64,000 bases of DNA from an uncultured Eubacteriales bacterium (GCA_905199755.1 CAJKHT010000003.1:1-64000); one strand, 5' to 3'; numbered from the stretch's first letter, positions 26,378 to 35,575 are shown. The notes: generated from the letters alone by a model not told the origin. Numbers and translations: made by a program.

Positions 26378-28906
26378 TCAATTAAAAACCACACATTCAT
26401 AAGGCTCCATATAACGCGACCTTATAAGAATTTCCGAATTTACCGAAATATCCTTGATTGAACCGATTGAGATTTTTTCGCTTTTTGTGTCATAGCTGTA
26501 TATATATTTTGCGTCACTTATGTTGTACACACGCTCATCGGGCGCGTCATCGGTTCCGACCTGTACAATCATAACATTACTGCTGCGGTCTATGCGTACC
26601 ACTCTTCCGTAGGTACGTCCCAGAAGATTTGAGGTATAGCCGGCATAATCATATACATAACCCGTGCTGCCGTCTTTCATTATACGAATTGACTTAATCT
26701 CATTTTTTCCGTTTATATTCGCCTGAACAACATCGCCCTTTTTAAGCTTTGCCGCTTCACTTTCCGGCTTGCACCACAGTTCATCGGTCAGCTTTCCGAG
26801 ATATGCTCCGCGTATGCCGACCACATTCTCGTTATCATCATTGCATTTTTCAAAAATCCTGTCTATGGCAAGCATATATGTACCGCCCTCAACCTCGTCG
26901 GAGGATTCGTATATGATTACAGCCGCCGCAATCTTAAATTCATTGAGCGTATATGCCGAGGTACTGTAATTTTTATCGTTAATAAGACTGTCCCGGGATA
27001 CTACCGAAAAATCCTCCGGGTTTGAATCGAGCGACGGTACTCTGAAAATAACCGTGTCGGCATTTGCCATAAAGCTGTTATTTCCGAATATTCCCGTTTT
27101 TTTATACATTGCCGTGCGCTGTGCAACGTCCTCCCTCAAATCGGAATCGCTCTGCGTTTTATTCGGGAGCAAAGTATCGAGCCAGATTACCTCATTATCG
27201 GAATTAAGCTTATATGCCGTAATTTTTCTGCATTCCTGTTTAAGCTTGTTTACAAATGCGGCGTTTGTTTTGCACGATATTCCGTCTGTCTTTACCGGGG
27301 ATTTCAGCTTATACTGAGCCGTTTCCCCGTCCTGAGTATAAATCCGCACCCATGCCTCCGTGTCGGAGCCGTCCGCAAGCCAGCACTCGGTCATAATACC
27401 GTATTTCAGTAAATCCGAGGTCTGCATGGTATTGCAACCGGCAATCCGTCCCTTGGAATCAAGATAATATGTCTGTTTTTCTCCTGTTTTAAAGCTGAAA
27501 TTATCCTTTGCAAATTTAAGTATGGTATATTCCGTATCACCGATAACAGCCTTGTCCCCGTCCGTACTTGAAATACTGCCCTCAATCGGACTGCTTGTTA
27601 CTGTGACGGTTAAAAGCTTTTTATCTGTGCTTTCGTATACTTCTATCACATCCCATACGTTTATATCGACAGGGCTTGCATTTTTGCCGTTCCTTGTCAA
27701 AACGATTTCTTCTCTTTCCGATTCTTTCAGACTGACTGACTTTTCGCCGAATCTGCCTATTATGCACTCATCGGCTGCGTCATACCCGTCTGCTATCATC
27801 ATTTTTGCTTCGGATATTATAACCGTCTCATACACACCGTCATTTTCGGCATCTATAAGTTTTACATAACCGTTTTCAAGCTTAAACCATTCTTGCTCTG
27901 CATTATACAGTATTGCCGCAAAGCGTCCGTTATAGATTACGCTTGCCGTTTTTGAAAGCTTTGCACTTTCCTTTTTGCTGCCGTTCCAGTAAGTACAGCT
28001 GCCGTCTGCGGACAATTCACCCAATTCGTCATGCGCGATTTCGGTTATATTGTTGTTTTTATCATATTCTATATGCCAAAGGCTGCACAGACCGTCACTC
28101 TCTTTTTTTACATATGCCTTTACCGAACAGCCGAGATAAGCGTCCGCACTGATATTTCCGCACTCAATGGTGTCATTTCCCACTGTTATTCTCCCGTTTC
28201 CGGCAGACTCTAAAGTACCGTAAAGCCCTGTTTTGCCGTTCGCCGTAACGATTCCTTTAATTTCCTCTATATCAAAGTAATTTGATAAAACCGTTCCGTT
28301 TATTGTATATCTGTCCTCTCTGCCTGCCGAAATATGCTCAGTATAATCAGCAAAAAGAGTATTATAAAGCATTTTCAGAACGCTTCCGCGCGTCAGAGTC
28401 TGTACATCTTTATCTATACCATCTAAAATACCTTTTTCGCCCGCAAGCAGCAAATATCCCGTCGGATATCCGCCTCTTTCTTCTGCCGTGTGAGTATTTC
28501 CCGTAATGCATACAAGCGTCTTTGCCGCTTGTTCAAGTGTGATGCTTTCGTTTGGATAAAATTTCCCGTCACTTCCCGACATTGCACCGAAGCTGTTAAC
28601 CGCAGCAATGCTTTCCGCTCCCGCACTTAGCGGATTTACATCGGAAAACGGTAAATTATCCCCGACAACGGTTTCATAAGAATGCAGATTCATCAATCCG
28701 CTTACATAAACGGCAAACTCTGCTCTTGTAAGCTCCTCGGCGTATTCCGCATCACTGTAGTCCTCCTCCGAAATCCCCAGTCTGCTTAACAGCAGCATTT
28801 CGGTTTCAGACGGCTTTATTGCATTTTCCGCCGCATATGCATTACTTATCACCATGCAAAAAATGCATAATAACACAGTCCAGCTTTTATAAAGTAGTTT
28901 TTTCAT
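26378..28906 (-). CDS. Surface protein with N-terminal SLH repeats, cassette type N (cluster B copy)
   Basis: The product is 842 residues from the ATG at 28906; GGAG lies 15 bases upstream, an unusually wide spacing. The alternative TTG at 28921 sits too close to the same GGAG. It has a signal peptide (about 1-25, ending near AYA). Three SLH-like repeats follow at about 30-190, with ELTRAEF, FYPNESITLEQAAK and LTRGSVLKML. The rest is beta-rich and of unknown fold. The motifs GGYPTGY (residue 145) and VIYNGR (about 326) fall at the same positions as in the copies at 6105-8969 and 50135-52780. It lies 28 bases after the YtcP-type permease, so it is co-transcribed with the importer. Confidence 0.85.
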   Translation of the reverse strand: MKKLLYKSWTVLLCIFCMVISNAYAAENAIKPSETEMLLLSRLGISEEDYSDAEYAEELTRAEFAVYVSGLMNLHSYETVVGDNLPFSDVNPLSAGAESIAAVNSFGAMSGSDGKFYPNESITLEQAAKTLVCITGNTHTAEERGGYPTGYLLLAGEKGILDGIDKDVQTLTRGSVLKMLYNTLFADYTEHISAGREDRYTINGTVLSNYFDIEEIKGIVTANGKTGLYGTLESAGNGRITVGNDTIECGNISADAYLGCSVKAYVKKESDGLCSLWHIEYDKNNNITEIAHDELGELSADGSCTYWNGSKKESAKLSKTASVIYNGRFAAILYNAEQEWFKLENGYVKLIDAENDGVYETVIISEAKMMIADGYDAADECIIGRFGEKSVSLKESEREEIVLTRNGKNASPVDINVWDVIEVYESTDKKLLTVTVTSSPIEGSISSTDGDKAVIGDTEYTILKFAKDNFSFKTGEKQTYYLDSKGRIAGCNTMQTSDLLKYGIMTECWLADGSDTEAWVRIYTQDGETAQYKLKSPVKTDGISCKTNAAFVNKLKQECRKITAYKLNSDNEVIWLDTLLPNKTQSDSDLREDVAQRTAMYKKTGIFGNNSFMANADTVIFRVPSLDSNPEDFSVVSRDSLINDKNYSTSAYTLNEFKIAAAVIIYESSDEVEGGTYMLAIDRIFEKCNDDNENVVGIRGAYLGKLTDELWCKPESEAAKLKKGDVVQANINGKNEIKSIRIMKDGSTGYVYDYAGYTSNLLGRTYGRVVRIDRSSNVMIVQVGTDDAPDERVYNISDAKYIYSYDTKSEKISIGSIKDISVNSEILIRSRYMEPYECVVFN

Positions 28907-28934
28907 ATTTATGCCCGACAACTCCTTTCATATA

Positions 28935-29855
28935 TCAGCCTTTTACCGCGCCAACCATAATACCTTTTACAAAATACTTCTGCAAAAACGGATACACCGC
29001 CAGTATCGGAAGTGTCGCTACTATGATTACTCCGTATTTTATCGATTCGCCTATTGCCTCCTGATCCGTATCACTTATTCCGCCCGTCATAGAGGTAGTG
29101 TCACTGCTGAGTAAAATTCCGCGGAGCACCAGCTGCAGCGGATATTTTGTACGTGTCTGCAAAAACATCATAGCATGAAACCATGCATTCCATTTTTCAA
29201 CCGCATAATACAGAATGATAACCGCAATGGTCGGCATCGCCAGAGGAATTGTTATGCTGAACAAAATTCTCAGATGTCCCGCACCGTCCAGCTTTGCGGA
29301 TTCGTCAAGACTTTCTGGGATTGCTTCAAAGCCCGTTTTCATAATTATCAGATTAAATGTATTTACCGCCGACGGAAGTATCAGTGACCACAGCGAGTTA
29401 TACAAGCCCAGCTCCTTAACCGTAAAATAAAACGGTATCATTCCGCCGCTGAAAAACATTGTAAAAATAATATATATCGTTATCGGCTTTTTCAGCAAAA
29501 CGTTCTTCCTTGACAAAAAATATGCGCCCAAAGCGGTGAGCAGCAGACTTACAACACAGCCCACAACTACCACAAATAAAGTATTTGCATAGCCTCTTAC
29601 AATCATCGGGTCCTTAAAAACAAGCTTATATCCCGACAAAGTAAAATCAATCGGTCTGAACAGCAGCCCGGTATGCGCAAGCAGCGCATTTCCGCTGCTG
29701 AATGACGCAAAAAGAATATGTACCATCGGATAAAATGTCGCAAATACCAACAGCAGCATCACAAAATTATTTGCCCAATCGAATATTATTGAGCCGGGCG
29801 AACGCTTTATTTTATTCTGTTTCTTCAATCCGTTTTTACTTATTTCATTTTTCAT
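28935..29855 (-). CDS. ABC sugar transporter permease, YtcP/CarB type (cluster B)
   Basis: The product is 306 residues from the ATG at 29855, which has GGAGG 10 bases upstream; the track start further out has none. Six hydrophobic segments, an EAA loop (SLDESAKLDGAGHLRILFSITIP) and the family ending KYFVKGIMVGAVKG mark it as the MalG-like half of an oligosaccharide importer. Its start overlaps nothing, but it begins just inside the end of the LplB-type gene region (29885), so the two permeases are tightly coupled. No ATPase gene is present in the window. Confidence 0.93.
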   Translation of the reverse strand: MKNEISKNGLKKQNKIKRSPGSIIFDWANNFVMLLLVFATFYPMVHILFASFSSGNALLAHTGLLFRPIDFTLSGYKLVFKDPMIVRGYANTLFVVVVGCVVSLLLTALGAYFLSRKNVLLKKPITIYIIFTMFFSGGMIPFYFTVKELGLYNSLWSLILPSAVNTFNLIIMKTGFEAIPESLDESAKLDGAGHLRILFSITIPLAMPTIAVIILYYAVEKWNAWFHAMMFLQTRTKYPLQLVLRGILLSSDTTSMTGGISDTDQEAIGESIKYGVIIVATLPILAVYPFLQKYFVKGIMVGAVKG

Positions 29856-29884
29856 TTCAATATTTCCTCCAAAAGCGCCGTGGA

Positions 29885-30823
29885 TTACCAAAGCGATGTG
29901 TTATTGAGTTTGCGGCTCACACAATTGGAGCCGAAAAGCAATATACAGTTTATTACAGAGTTGAACAGTCCGACTGCCGCGCTGTAGCTGTAATTTCTTT
30001 CGAGAATACCCTGACGGTACACAAACGAACTGATAACATCGGAGGTTTCATAAATCGACGGATTATATAAGAGTATTATTTTCTCATATCCCACATTCAT
30101 AAGCTGTCCCACACGCAGTATAAGCATTATTATTACGGTCGGCATTATGCCCGGAATGGTAATATTTAAAATTTGTTTCCACCTGTTTGCACCGTCAATC
30201 TGTGCAGCCTCGTAAAGCTGCTGGTCAATTCCCGTGAGAGCCGCAAGATAAATTATACTTCCCCAGCCTATTCCCTGCCATATATCCGATATTACATAAA
30301 CAGGCAGAAACATTGACGGATTATTCAGCATTGTCTGCCGCTTTACACCGAACACCGCAAGAAAATCATTGATAAGTCCGTTGCTTGCGGTAAATTCCTT
30401 TATAAGACTGCACACTACCACCAAAGATATAAAATGCGGCAGATATGACATTGTCTGTACTATTTTTGCATATTTCCTGCTCCTGATTTCATTTATCAGC
30501 AGTGCCAGCAATATCGGTGCCGGAAATGAGCATATAAGAGTTGTTACACTTATTCCGAGTGTATTTTTCAGTATTCTTGCAAAATACGGATTTGTTATAA
30601 ATCCCTGAAAATGCTTCAAGCCTACCCACGGACTGCCCATTATTCCCAGCTTCGGCGTATAGTCCTTAAATGCTATAATAGCGCCGTACATCGGTTTATA
30701 ACAAAACAGCGTATAAAACACCAGCACCGGCAAAACCAGAATATACAATGCGGCATTCTGCCGCAAGTCTCTTTTCAGTTTATCCCCGAATTTTTCTTTT
30801 TTAATGATTTGTTCTTTTGCCAT
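29885..30823 (-). CDS. ABC sugar transporter permease, LplB type (cluster B)
   Basis: The product is 312 residues. It has the LplB-family pattern: a cytoplasmic N-terminus, a first membrane segment (LYILVLPVLVFYTLF), the phrase MYGAIIAFKDYTP, and an EAA loop (YEAAQIDGANRWKQILNITIP). GGAAAG lies upstream of the ATG at 30823. It should pair with the YtcP-type permease just downstream. It is separated from the binding lipoprotein gene by a decayed small gene and a strong hairpin (30853-30888). Confidence 0.93.
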   Translation of the reverse strand: MAKEQIIKKEKFGDKLKRDLRQNAALYILVLPVLVFYTLFCYKPMYGAIIAFKDYTPKLGIMGSPWVGLKHFQGFITNPYFARILKNTLGISVTTLICSFPAPILLALLINEIRSRKYAKIVQTMSYLPHFISLVVVCSLIKEFTASNGLINDFLAVFGVKRQTMLNNPSMFLPVYVISDIWQGIGWGSIIYLAALTGIDQQLYEAAQIDGANRWKQILNITIPGIMPTVIIMLILRVGQLMNVGYEKIILLYNPSIYETSDVISSFVYRQGILERNYSYSAAVGLFNSVINCILLFGSNCVSRKLNNTSLW

Positions 30824-30852
30824 TAAAGAATTTCACTTTCCTTTCCGCCGTG

Positions 30853-30888
30853 TTTACATCGGCAGAGTCAAAGCTCTGCCGATGTAAA
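30853..30888 (-). promoter_or_regulatory. Perfect 15-bp intercistronic hairpin between the binding-protein part and the permeases
   Basis: TTTACATCGGCAGAG (30853-30867) and its exact reverse complement (30874-30888) enclose a 6-base loop. No T-run follows the stem on the minus strand, so it is not a classical terminator. A hairpin at this place is well known in sugar operons to stabilise the upstream binding-protein message and lower expression of the permeases; that role is inferred here. Confidence 0.7.
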
Positions 30889-30892
30889 ACAT

Positions 30893-31314
30893 TTAATATA
30901 TTTCCATATTAAGATTATCAATATAGAAATCATTTGCCTGACTCTGTGAGGAATATAATATCCATTTAAGCTTACTCAATTGTTCAAGCGGAGTTTTCCC
31001 TACCGTTATAGGCTGCGTTTTGGTTATTTCCTCGCCGTTAAGCTTTATTGTCACATTATACGAGCCGTATTCGCACTCATAGCTTAAGGTGTTCCATGCA
31101 TTTGCCTTATAGGAAACGGAATTGTCATATTTTTATCGTTATATGTATCCATAAGCAGAGTATTTTGCTGCTCACATGTACCGTCGACAATAAAATCCTC
31201 AGCCTCAACAATAACTCCGGTCTCCTGCGCCGTTACGGGAACGTTGAACACAGGCAGCAGCATGGCAAGCGCTGCGATACCGCCGCAAACTCTATCCAAA
31301 AATCTGTTTTTCAT
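30893..31314 (-). pseudogene. Frameshifted small secreted LamG-like gene
   Basis: The ATG at 31314 opens a signal peptide (MKNRFLDRVCGGIAALAMLL, cleavage near TAQ) and the first strand VIVEAEDF. The frame ends at 31084 with an unrelated tail. In another frame, from about 31125 to the TAA at 30893, the sequence reads SYKANAWNTLSYECEYGSY, then VTIKLNGEEI and a closing FYIDNLNMEIY. These are the usual last strands of the LamG-like domains found elsewhere in this window. Joined, they give only about 140 residues, whereas the domain normally needs about 200, so an internal deletion and a frameshift both seem likely. It lies 13 bases after the binding lipoprotein gene. Confidence 0.72.
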
Positions 31315-31326
31315 ATGTTTTCTCCC

Positions 31327-32907
31327 TTATCTCTTCATATAACGGTCATATGCCGCCTGGTAGATCTCAATCATTCTGTCTGCACCGAAATTCTTGAGAT
31401 TGCTTACATATTCATCATATTTGCTCAAATCGTCAATTCCGGTGATGAATTTGATTGTACTTTCGTCAACATAGGTTTTTACATTGTTCTTTATAGACGC
31501 AATTTCAGAGCTTTCCTCGGCTGTAAATGTAATCTGCGGCAGCTGATAGCTCTTCATGTCACTGTTGCCCCATATGTCAAGCGCCTCCTGCTGCTGCGGT
31601 ATTGCATAATACTGCTCTATATACTCCTTATCCTGAACGAACGGACCCATTTGATTTGCACGGATATACTGTCCCATTGCCGCTCCTATTGCCAAACCGT
31701 CCGGATTTTTCAAAATAATATCCGTATATGTCGGATAATTGTCAACCATGTTATAGCTTTCTCCCTCTATACCGAAGTTATAGAGCTTATTTCCTTTTTC
31801 GGAATATCCGAAATCAAGGAAACGTGCCGCAAGCGACGGATTTTTGCACGATGTCGTTATCGCCGCTCCTCCTATGCCCGCGTATTGCATATCATATGCA
31901 CCGAGCTTGGGTTTTTCTCCTTTTTTTGCCGATACATGCGGTGCCGCGGCAAGATTTGCTTTTGCATCCTTTTCGTTCAGGGCTTTCAGCCACGTTCCCA
32001 GTCCGCTTCCGGCATATCCGAAGGTTGCTCCCGTTCTGCCGTTTAAAATATTGGCATTCAGGCTTTTTCCGTCCACACTTGCAATATTCTGATCTATAAG
32101 TCCCTCTTTATACCATTTTGCAAACTCTGCAAGGAAATCCTTATATCTCGGATCATACGGTCCGTATATAACCTTGCCGTCCTCAACCGTAAAGTCACTT
32201 GTTATTCCGTATGCTCCTATAAATTCACCGTCTCTAAACATACCGTCCTGATACGACAGCGGCGACTGTGCGCCTTTTTTCTCCTTGAACTGTGTCAGCA
32301 CATTATGCCACTCATCAATCGTTTCCGGCATATCCATTCCCAGCTCGTCAAGCCAGTCCTGACGTATGATTATACCGCGCGATACGAGAAGCTTCTCATC
32401 GCCTCTGATAAACGGATATGCATAATACTCATTATCATCTGTTTTCAGATTTTTATCTATATCCTGATGCTCCGAAAGGTATTTTTTCAGATTCGGAGAT
32501 TCGTTTTCAATCAAATCGTTAAGATTCATAATAAATCCGTCGGACAGTGCCTTTGACGGACCGCCTGAAAATCCGTACCAGTTTGTTTCTATTATATCGG
32601 GTAAATCATCGGAAGCCAGCACAATATTCAGCTGTTCCGATTCCTGACCGATAGGCGGATGAATAAACTCCACGTTCACACCCGTTTCCTTTGTCAGTTC
32701 TTTTGCAAACGGTGTTGTACCGAGATTTTCCGATACCGCCGCAACATTGGAATTAAGCTGAACATAGTATGTAAGCTTTTCATCTGTCTGAATCGGATAA
32801 TCTTTAAAATCAATATTTCCCGTTACGGTCTCCGAACCCTTGTTGCCGCAGCCTGCCGCCGCAAGCATGCATATCAATGCAGCTGCCATTATTTGCTTCT
32901 TCTTCAT
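31327..32907 (-). CDS. Sugar ABC transporter substrate-binding lipoprotein (cluster B)
   Basis: The product is 526 residues from the ATG at 32907, with AGGA 9 bases upstream. The signal peptide ends in the lipobox LAAAGC with Cys at about residue 20. The mature protein fits the large LplA-like oligosaccharide-binding family: an N-terminal lobe containing IVLASDDLPDIIETNW, a middle part with IIIRQDWLDELGM, and a C-terminal helix ending RMIEIYQAAYDRYMKR. It is the first gene of cluster B, under a promoter with a tandem operator, and supplies ligand to the permeases at 29885-30823 and 28935-29855. Confidence 0.93.
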   Translation of the reverse strand: MKKKQIMAAALICMLAAAGCGNKGSETVTGNIDFKDYPIQTDEKLTYYVQLNSNVAAVSENLGTTPFAKELTKETGVNVEFIHPPIGQESEQLNIVLASDDLPDIIETNWYGFSGGPSKALSDGFIMNLNDLIENESPNLKKYLSEHQDIDKNLKTDDNEYYAYPFIRGDEKLLVSRGIIIRQDWLDELGMDMPETIDEWHNVLTQFKEKKGAQSPLSYQDGMFRDGEFIGAYGITSDFTVEDGKVIYGPYDPRYKDFLAEFAKWYKEGLIDQNIASVDGKSLNANILNGRTGATFGYAGSGLGTWLKALNEKDAKANLAAAPHVSAKKGEKPKLGAYDMQYAGIGGAAITTSCKNPSLAARFLDFGYSEKGNKLYNFGIEGESYNMVDNYPTYTDIILKNPDGLAIGAAMGQYIRANQMGPFVQDKEYIEQYYAIPQQQEALDIWGNSDMKSYQLPQITFTAEESSEIASIKNNVKTYVDESTIKFITGIDDLSKYDEYVSNLKNFGADRMIEIYQAAYDRYMKR

Positions 32908-32953
32908 TTTTCTTAATCCTTTCATTATGAATTTCTGATTTTTTGATAGTATT

Positions 32954-32983
32954 ATTATATCATTCCAAATCTTTTGTTTTCAA
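32954..32983 (-). promoter_or_regulatory. Sigma-A promoter of cluster B
   Basis: On the minus strand TTGAAA (32978-32983) and TATAAT (32954-32959) are separated by 18 bases. The lipoprotein ATG lies about 46 bases downstream. The -35 is immediately next to the proximal operator repeat. Confidence 0.78.
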
Positions 32984-32984
32984 T

Positions 32985-33015
32985 TACCAAAATCAATTTT
33001 TAATATACCAAAATC
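32985..33015 (-). promoter_or_regulatory. Tandem 10-bp operator repeat, candidate binding site of the AraC-family regulator
   Basis: The 10-mer GATTTTGGTA (minus strand) occurs twice in the same orientation, at 33006-33015 and 32985-32994. The repeats are exact and 21 bases apart, that is two helical turns, and the proximal one ends 1 base from the -35. This is the classical geometry of AraC/XylS activator half-sites. The adjacent gene upstream encodes an AraC-family regulator, so it is the natural candidate to bind here. Confidence 0.65.
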
Positions 33016-33044
33016 CCATTTATGCACGTTTTAAGCGAAAAAAA

Positions 33045-33073
33045 GCGGTGCGCACCGATATGTGCCGCACCGC
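33045..33073 (-). terminator. Rho-independent terminator of the AraC-family regulator gene
   Basis: GCGGTGCG (33045-33052) pairs with CGCACCGC (33066-33073), flanked by A-run and T-run on the two sides, so the stem can extend to about 14 bp. On the minus strand it starts a few bases after the regulator's stop and is followed by a run of seven T. It separates the regulator transcript from the cluster B promoter. Confidence 0.88.
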
Positions 33074-33077
33074 TTTT

Positions 33078-35363
33078 TTATGTATTTGAATTTCTGTATT
33101 GCAAGGGTGTCACTCCCTCATATTTTCTGAATATTCTGATAAATGTCCGCATATTATCGTAGCCGACCTGTCTGCTGATTTCCTCTATCGTACAGTCGGG
33201 CATTTCGGCAATTTTCCTCTTTGCCGTTTCAACACGATACTGCATTATATATTCCAGAACACCGTGCCCGGTTTCGCTTTTAAATGCCGCAGACATATAC
33301 GTAGGTGTAAAGCCTATACTCTCCGCCACCGAAGCAACGCTTAACTGACTGTCGGAATAATTTTCCGAAATATATGCTTTAACGCGGCTCGTCAGATCAC
33401 TGCTGTTCTGACTTGTCACATATCTGCACACATCCTCCAGTATGGCATTTATATTTTCTTTCATTTCGTAAATGTTACTGCATTCCAAAAGTTTATTTAT
33501 GCTTATGTCAAAGCCGCTGTTTTCCTCCGGGGATATATCAAGCACCACCTTGATTAAGGTAGACATTATATCACACATAAGGCATTTTACAAACATCAGC
33601 GGAAGCTTTTTGTTTCTGAAATTGCTTTCGCATATATCATCAACAATTCGTCTTGCTTCCATTTCTTTTCCGGCTTTTATGCAATTTATAAGCTTGATTT
33701 CCGCTTCTATCGGATAATAATACTGTATCGTTTCCCCCTTATCAATATCTCCGTATTGAATAACCGCATCGCTGCCGTGAAGCACACGATATTCAAGCGC
33801 TTCCCTCGCTTCGGAATATGCCTGCGGTATTCCGCGCGGTGTACTGTGTATATTGCTCATCGCCGTAACAAATACAAATCCGAAGTACTGCCATACGGTT
33901 TCCTTGGTTTTATCTATTGCATCATGTATGTTTTTCAGACATGACTCACCGTCAATTCCGTCTTTTATGTTGACGATTACCGCCGCTTCATCACGTATAT
34001 ACGTCGATATTGTGTAATGGTTTGCACCTATCAGCTCGGATGCAATATTATTTATAATAAAATTCCCGTTGCGCCTCCGATTGACTTCGCTCATATCGTC
34101 CGTATCACTGAATACCGTTTCCGGCTCCTCTATCCTGAACAGAATTACAAGAAAACGGTTTCCGACAAATCGTATTCCCAATCCCTGCATTGCATCCTCA
34201 TACGTAATCGAAGATTTTATTCTGTCCTCCAGCAAATCATTTATAAGCTTTGTTCTGATGTGATTATTTTGCTTATCCACCAAGGTCATTGCATCACTGC
34301 TTTTTTCGATAGTTTCTTTCAGCGCTTTCTCAATCCACGTATACTCATTTGTGCTGTTTTCATACTGTATATTAAGCTTTGATGCAATTCGTTCTATTAA
34401 ATTCCGTATAGGTGCATAGTTTCTGCGAAGCATTGCTATAATCAATATTCCCGAAAGCAGTATATAACCGCAGAATAAAATCGCACTTATAAGCCGCATG
34501 ACATAAAAGCCCGATAATATATCCTTTACCGAGGTCATTGCGAAAAAAGTCCAGCCTATGGATTTTATATCCTTTCTTACAACATACTGCTTTTTGCCGC
34601 AGACATTAAATTTTCCCGACGAGGTTATATTCTTTAACTCCTCAACCGCCGATGCATTGCCGACGGTATCGAGCAGTGTATTATTTCCGTTGACAGCCAC
34701 AAATGCCGTTGACGGCTTCTTGCTTTCACTTTGCAGCAGTTCAAAAAGCTTCTCCTTTTTGACGATAGTCACACAAACGGCAGTACGGTCCTTTATTCCC
34801 ATGGGCAGCGGCTGAATAAATGCTATAACATCTTCGTATTTGTCGGTAGTGCCGCGCACATGCTGACTTTCCTGGTACATTCCCTTACATTCGATAAGAC
34901 TTTTCTTCCATTGTTCAAATTCAATGTCATTATCCGCATAATAGTAGTCAAAGAAATCCCTTTCGCTCATATTTCCTCTGCCGATAAAGCAGTGCTCCAA
35001 TGCCGGCACATATACATACACATTATCTATTATACTGTATGACAGCTTTACATGTCCGAGTTCTTTTGAAAACTGCGCATATTTATAATATTCCTCAGCT
35101 CCGGCATTTTTGTCCATATACTTAATATTTTCTATAAAACTGTTCATGGAAAGCTGAATATTATTCTGGTTAATCTGATTTACGCTTTCCTCTATTCTGT
35201 TTATGGAAGCCTCAATCAGCATTTCATTCATTTCCACGGAGTTATCGGTCAGCACATTTTTTGTATAGCAATACAGTCCCAGCCATATAAAAAACGGAAT
35301 TATCAAAATTAACGAATAAGATACTATCCAACTCTTAATAATACTTCTGTTATAATTAAGCAT
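33078..35363 (-). CDS. Membrane-bound AraC-family transcriptional regulator with extracytoplasmic sensor region
   Basis: The product is 761 residues from the ATG at 35363; a G-rich stretch lies 12 bases upstream and the longer frame to 35450 would start before the promoter. One membrane segment lies at about residues 10-32 (SWIVSYSLILIIPFFIWLG) and another at about 290-315, enclosing an extracytoplasmic region of about 250 residues that should sense the ligand. A cytoplasmic middle region follows. The last 100 residues form the double helix-turn-helix of AraC/XylS proteins (LSVASVAESIGFTPTYMSAAF, then IEEISRQVGYDNMRTFIRIF). This layout is common for regulators next to LplAB-type importers. 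It probably activates cluster B through the tandem repeat at 32985-33015. Confidence 0.92.
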   Translation of the reverse strand: MLNYNRSIIKSWIVSYSLILIIPFFIWLGLYCYTKNVLTDNSVEMNEMLIEASINRIEESVNQINQNNIQLSMNSFIENIKYMDKNAGAEEYYKYAQFSKELGHVKLSYSIIDNVYVYVPALEHCFIGRGNMSERDFFDYYYADNDIEFEQWKKSLIECKGMYQESQHVRGTTDKYEDVIAFIQPLPMGIKDRTAVCVTIVKKEKLFELLQSESKKPSTAFVAVNGNNTLLDTVGNASAVEELKNITSSGKFNVCGKKQYVVRKDIKSIGWTFFAMTSVKDILSGFYVMRLISAILFCGYILLSGILIIAMLRRNYAPIRNLIERIASKLNIQYENSTNEYTWIEKALKETIEKSSDAMTLVDKQNNHIRTKLINDLLEDRIKSSITYEDAMQGLGIRFVGNRFLVILFRIEEPETVFSDTDDMSEVNRRRNGNFIINNIASELIGANHYTISTYIRDEAAVIVNIKDGIDGESCLKNIHDAIDKTKETVWQYFGFVFVTAMSNIHSTPRGIPQAYSEAREALEYRVLHGSDAVIQYGDIDKGETIQYYYPIEAEIKLINCIKAGKEMEARRIVDDICESNFRNKKLPLMFVKCLMCDIMSTLIKVVLDISPEENSGFDISINKLLECSNIYEMKENINAILEDVCRYVTSQNSSDLTSRVKAYISENYSDSQLSVASVAESIGFTPTYMSAAFKSETGHGVLEYIMQYRVETAKRKIAEMPDCTIEEISRQVGYDNMRTFIRIFRKYEGVTPLQYRNSNT

Positions 35364-35398
35364 CGCTCTATACTGCCCCCTTGTATCCGCTTGCTTGC

Positions 35399-35414
35399 CG
35401 GCAGTTTTCTGCCG
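35399..35414 (-). promoter_or_regulatory. Small hairpin in the regulator's 5' leader
   Basis: CGGCAG, an AAAA loop and CTGCCG form a perfect 6-bp hairpin between the promoter and the start codon of the AraC-family regulator. A role in message stability is possible but not shown. Confidence 0.4.
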
Positions 35415-35441
35415 TAAAAGACTAAGCCTGACATAACATAA

Positions 35442-35471
35442 ATAATACACTATGTATTACAGCATTGTCAA
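35442..35471 (-). promoter_or_regulatory. Sigma-A promoter of the AraC-family regulator
   Basis: On the minus strand a perfect TTGACA (35466-35471) is followed after 18 bases by TATTAT (35442-35447). The ATG at 35363 is about 79 bases downstream. Confidence 0.82.
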
Positions 35472-35575
35472 GTGTTAAAATCTATGTTTGATGCTCAATT
35501 TCCGTGGTAATAAAGCAAAAATATATGTTTTGCAAATAAATAAGAATAAATTTAAAGAGATAAAAAAACGTTTCG

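Noticed and set aside
31048..32046. Plus-strand frame of 332 codons
   Set aside because: Antisense to the lipoprotein gene with a clear family pattern; the translation is Cys/Arg/Ile-rich and lacks any motif.
35399..35414. Riboswitch in the leader of the AraC-family regulator
   Set aside because: Only one short hairpin is present; the leader of about 80 bases is too simple for any riboswitch class I know.
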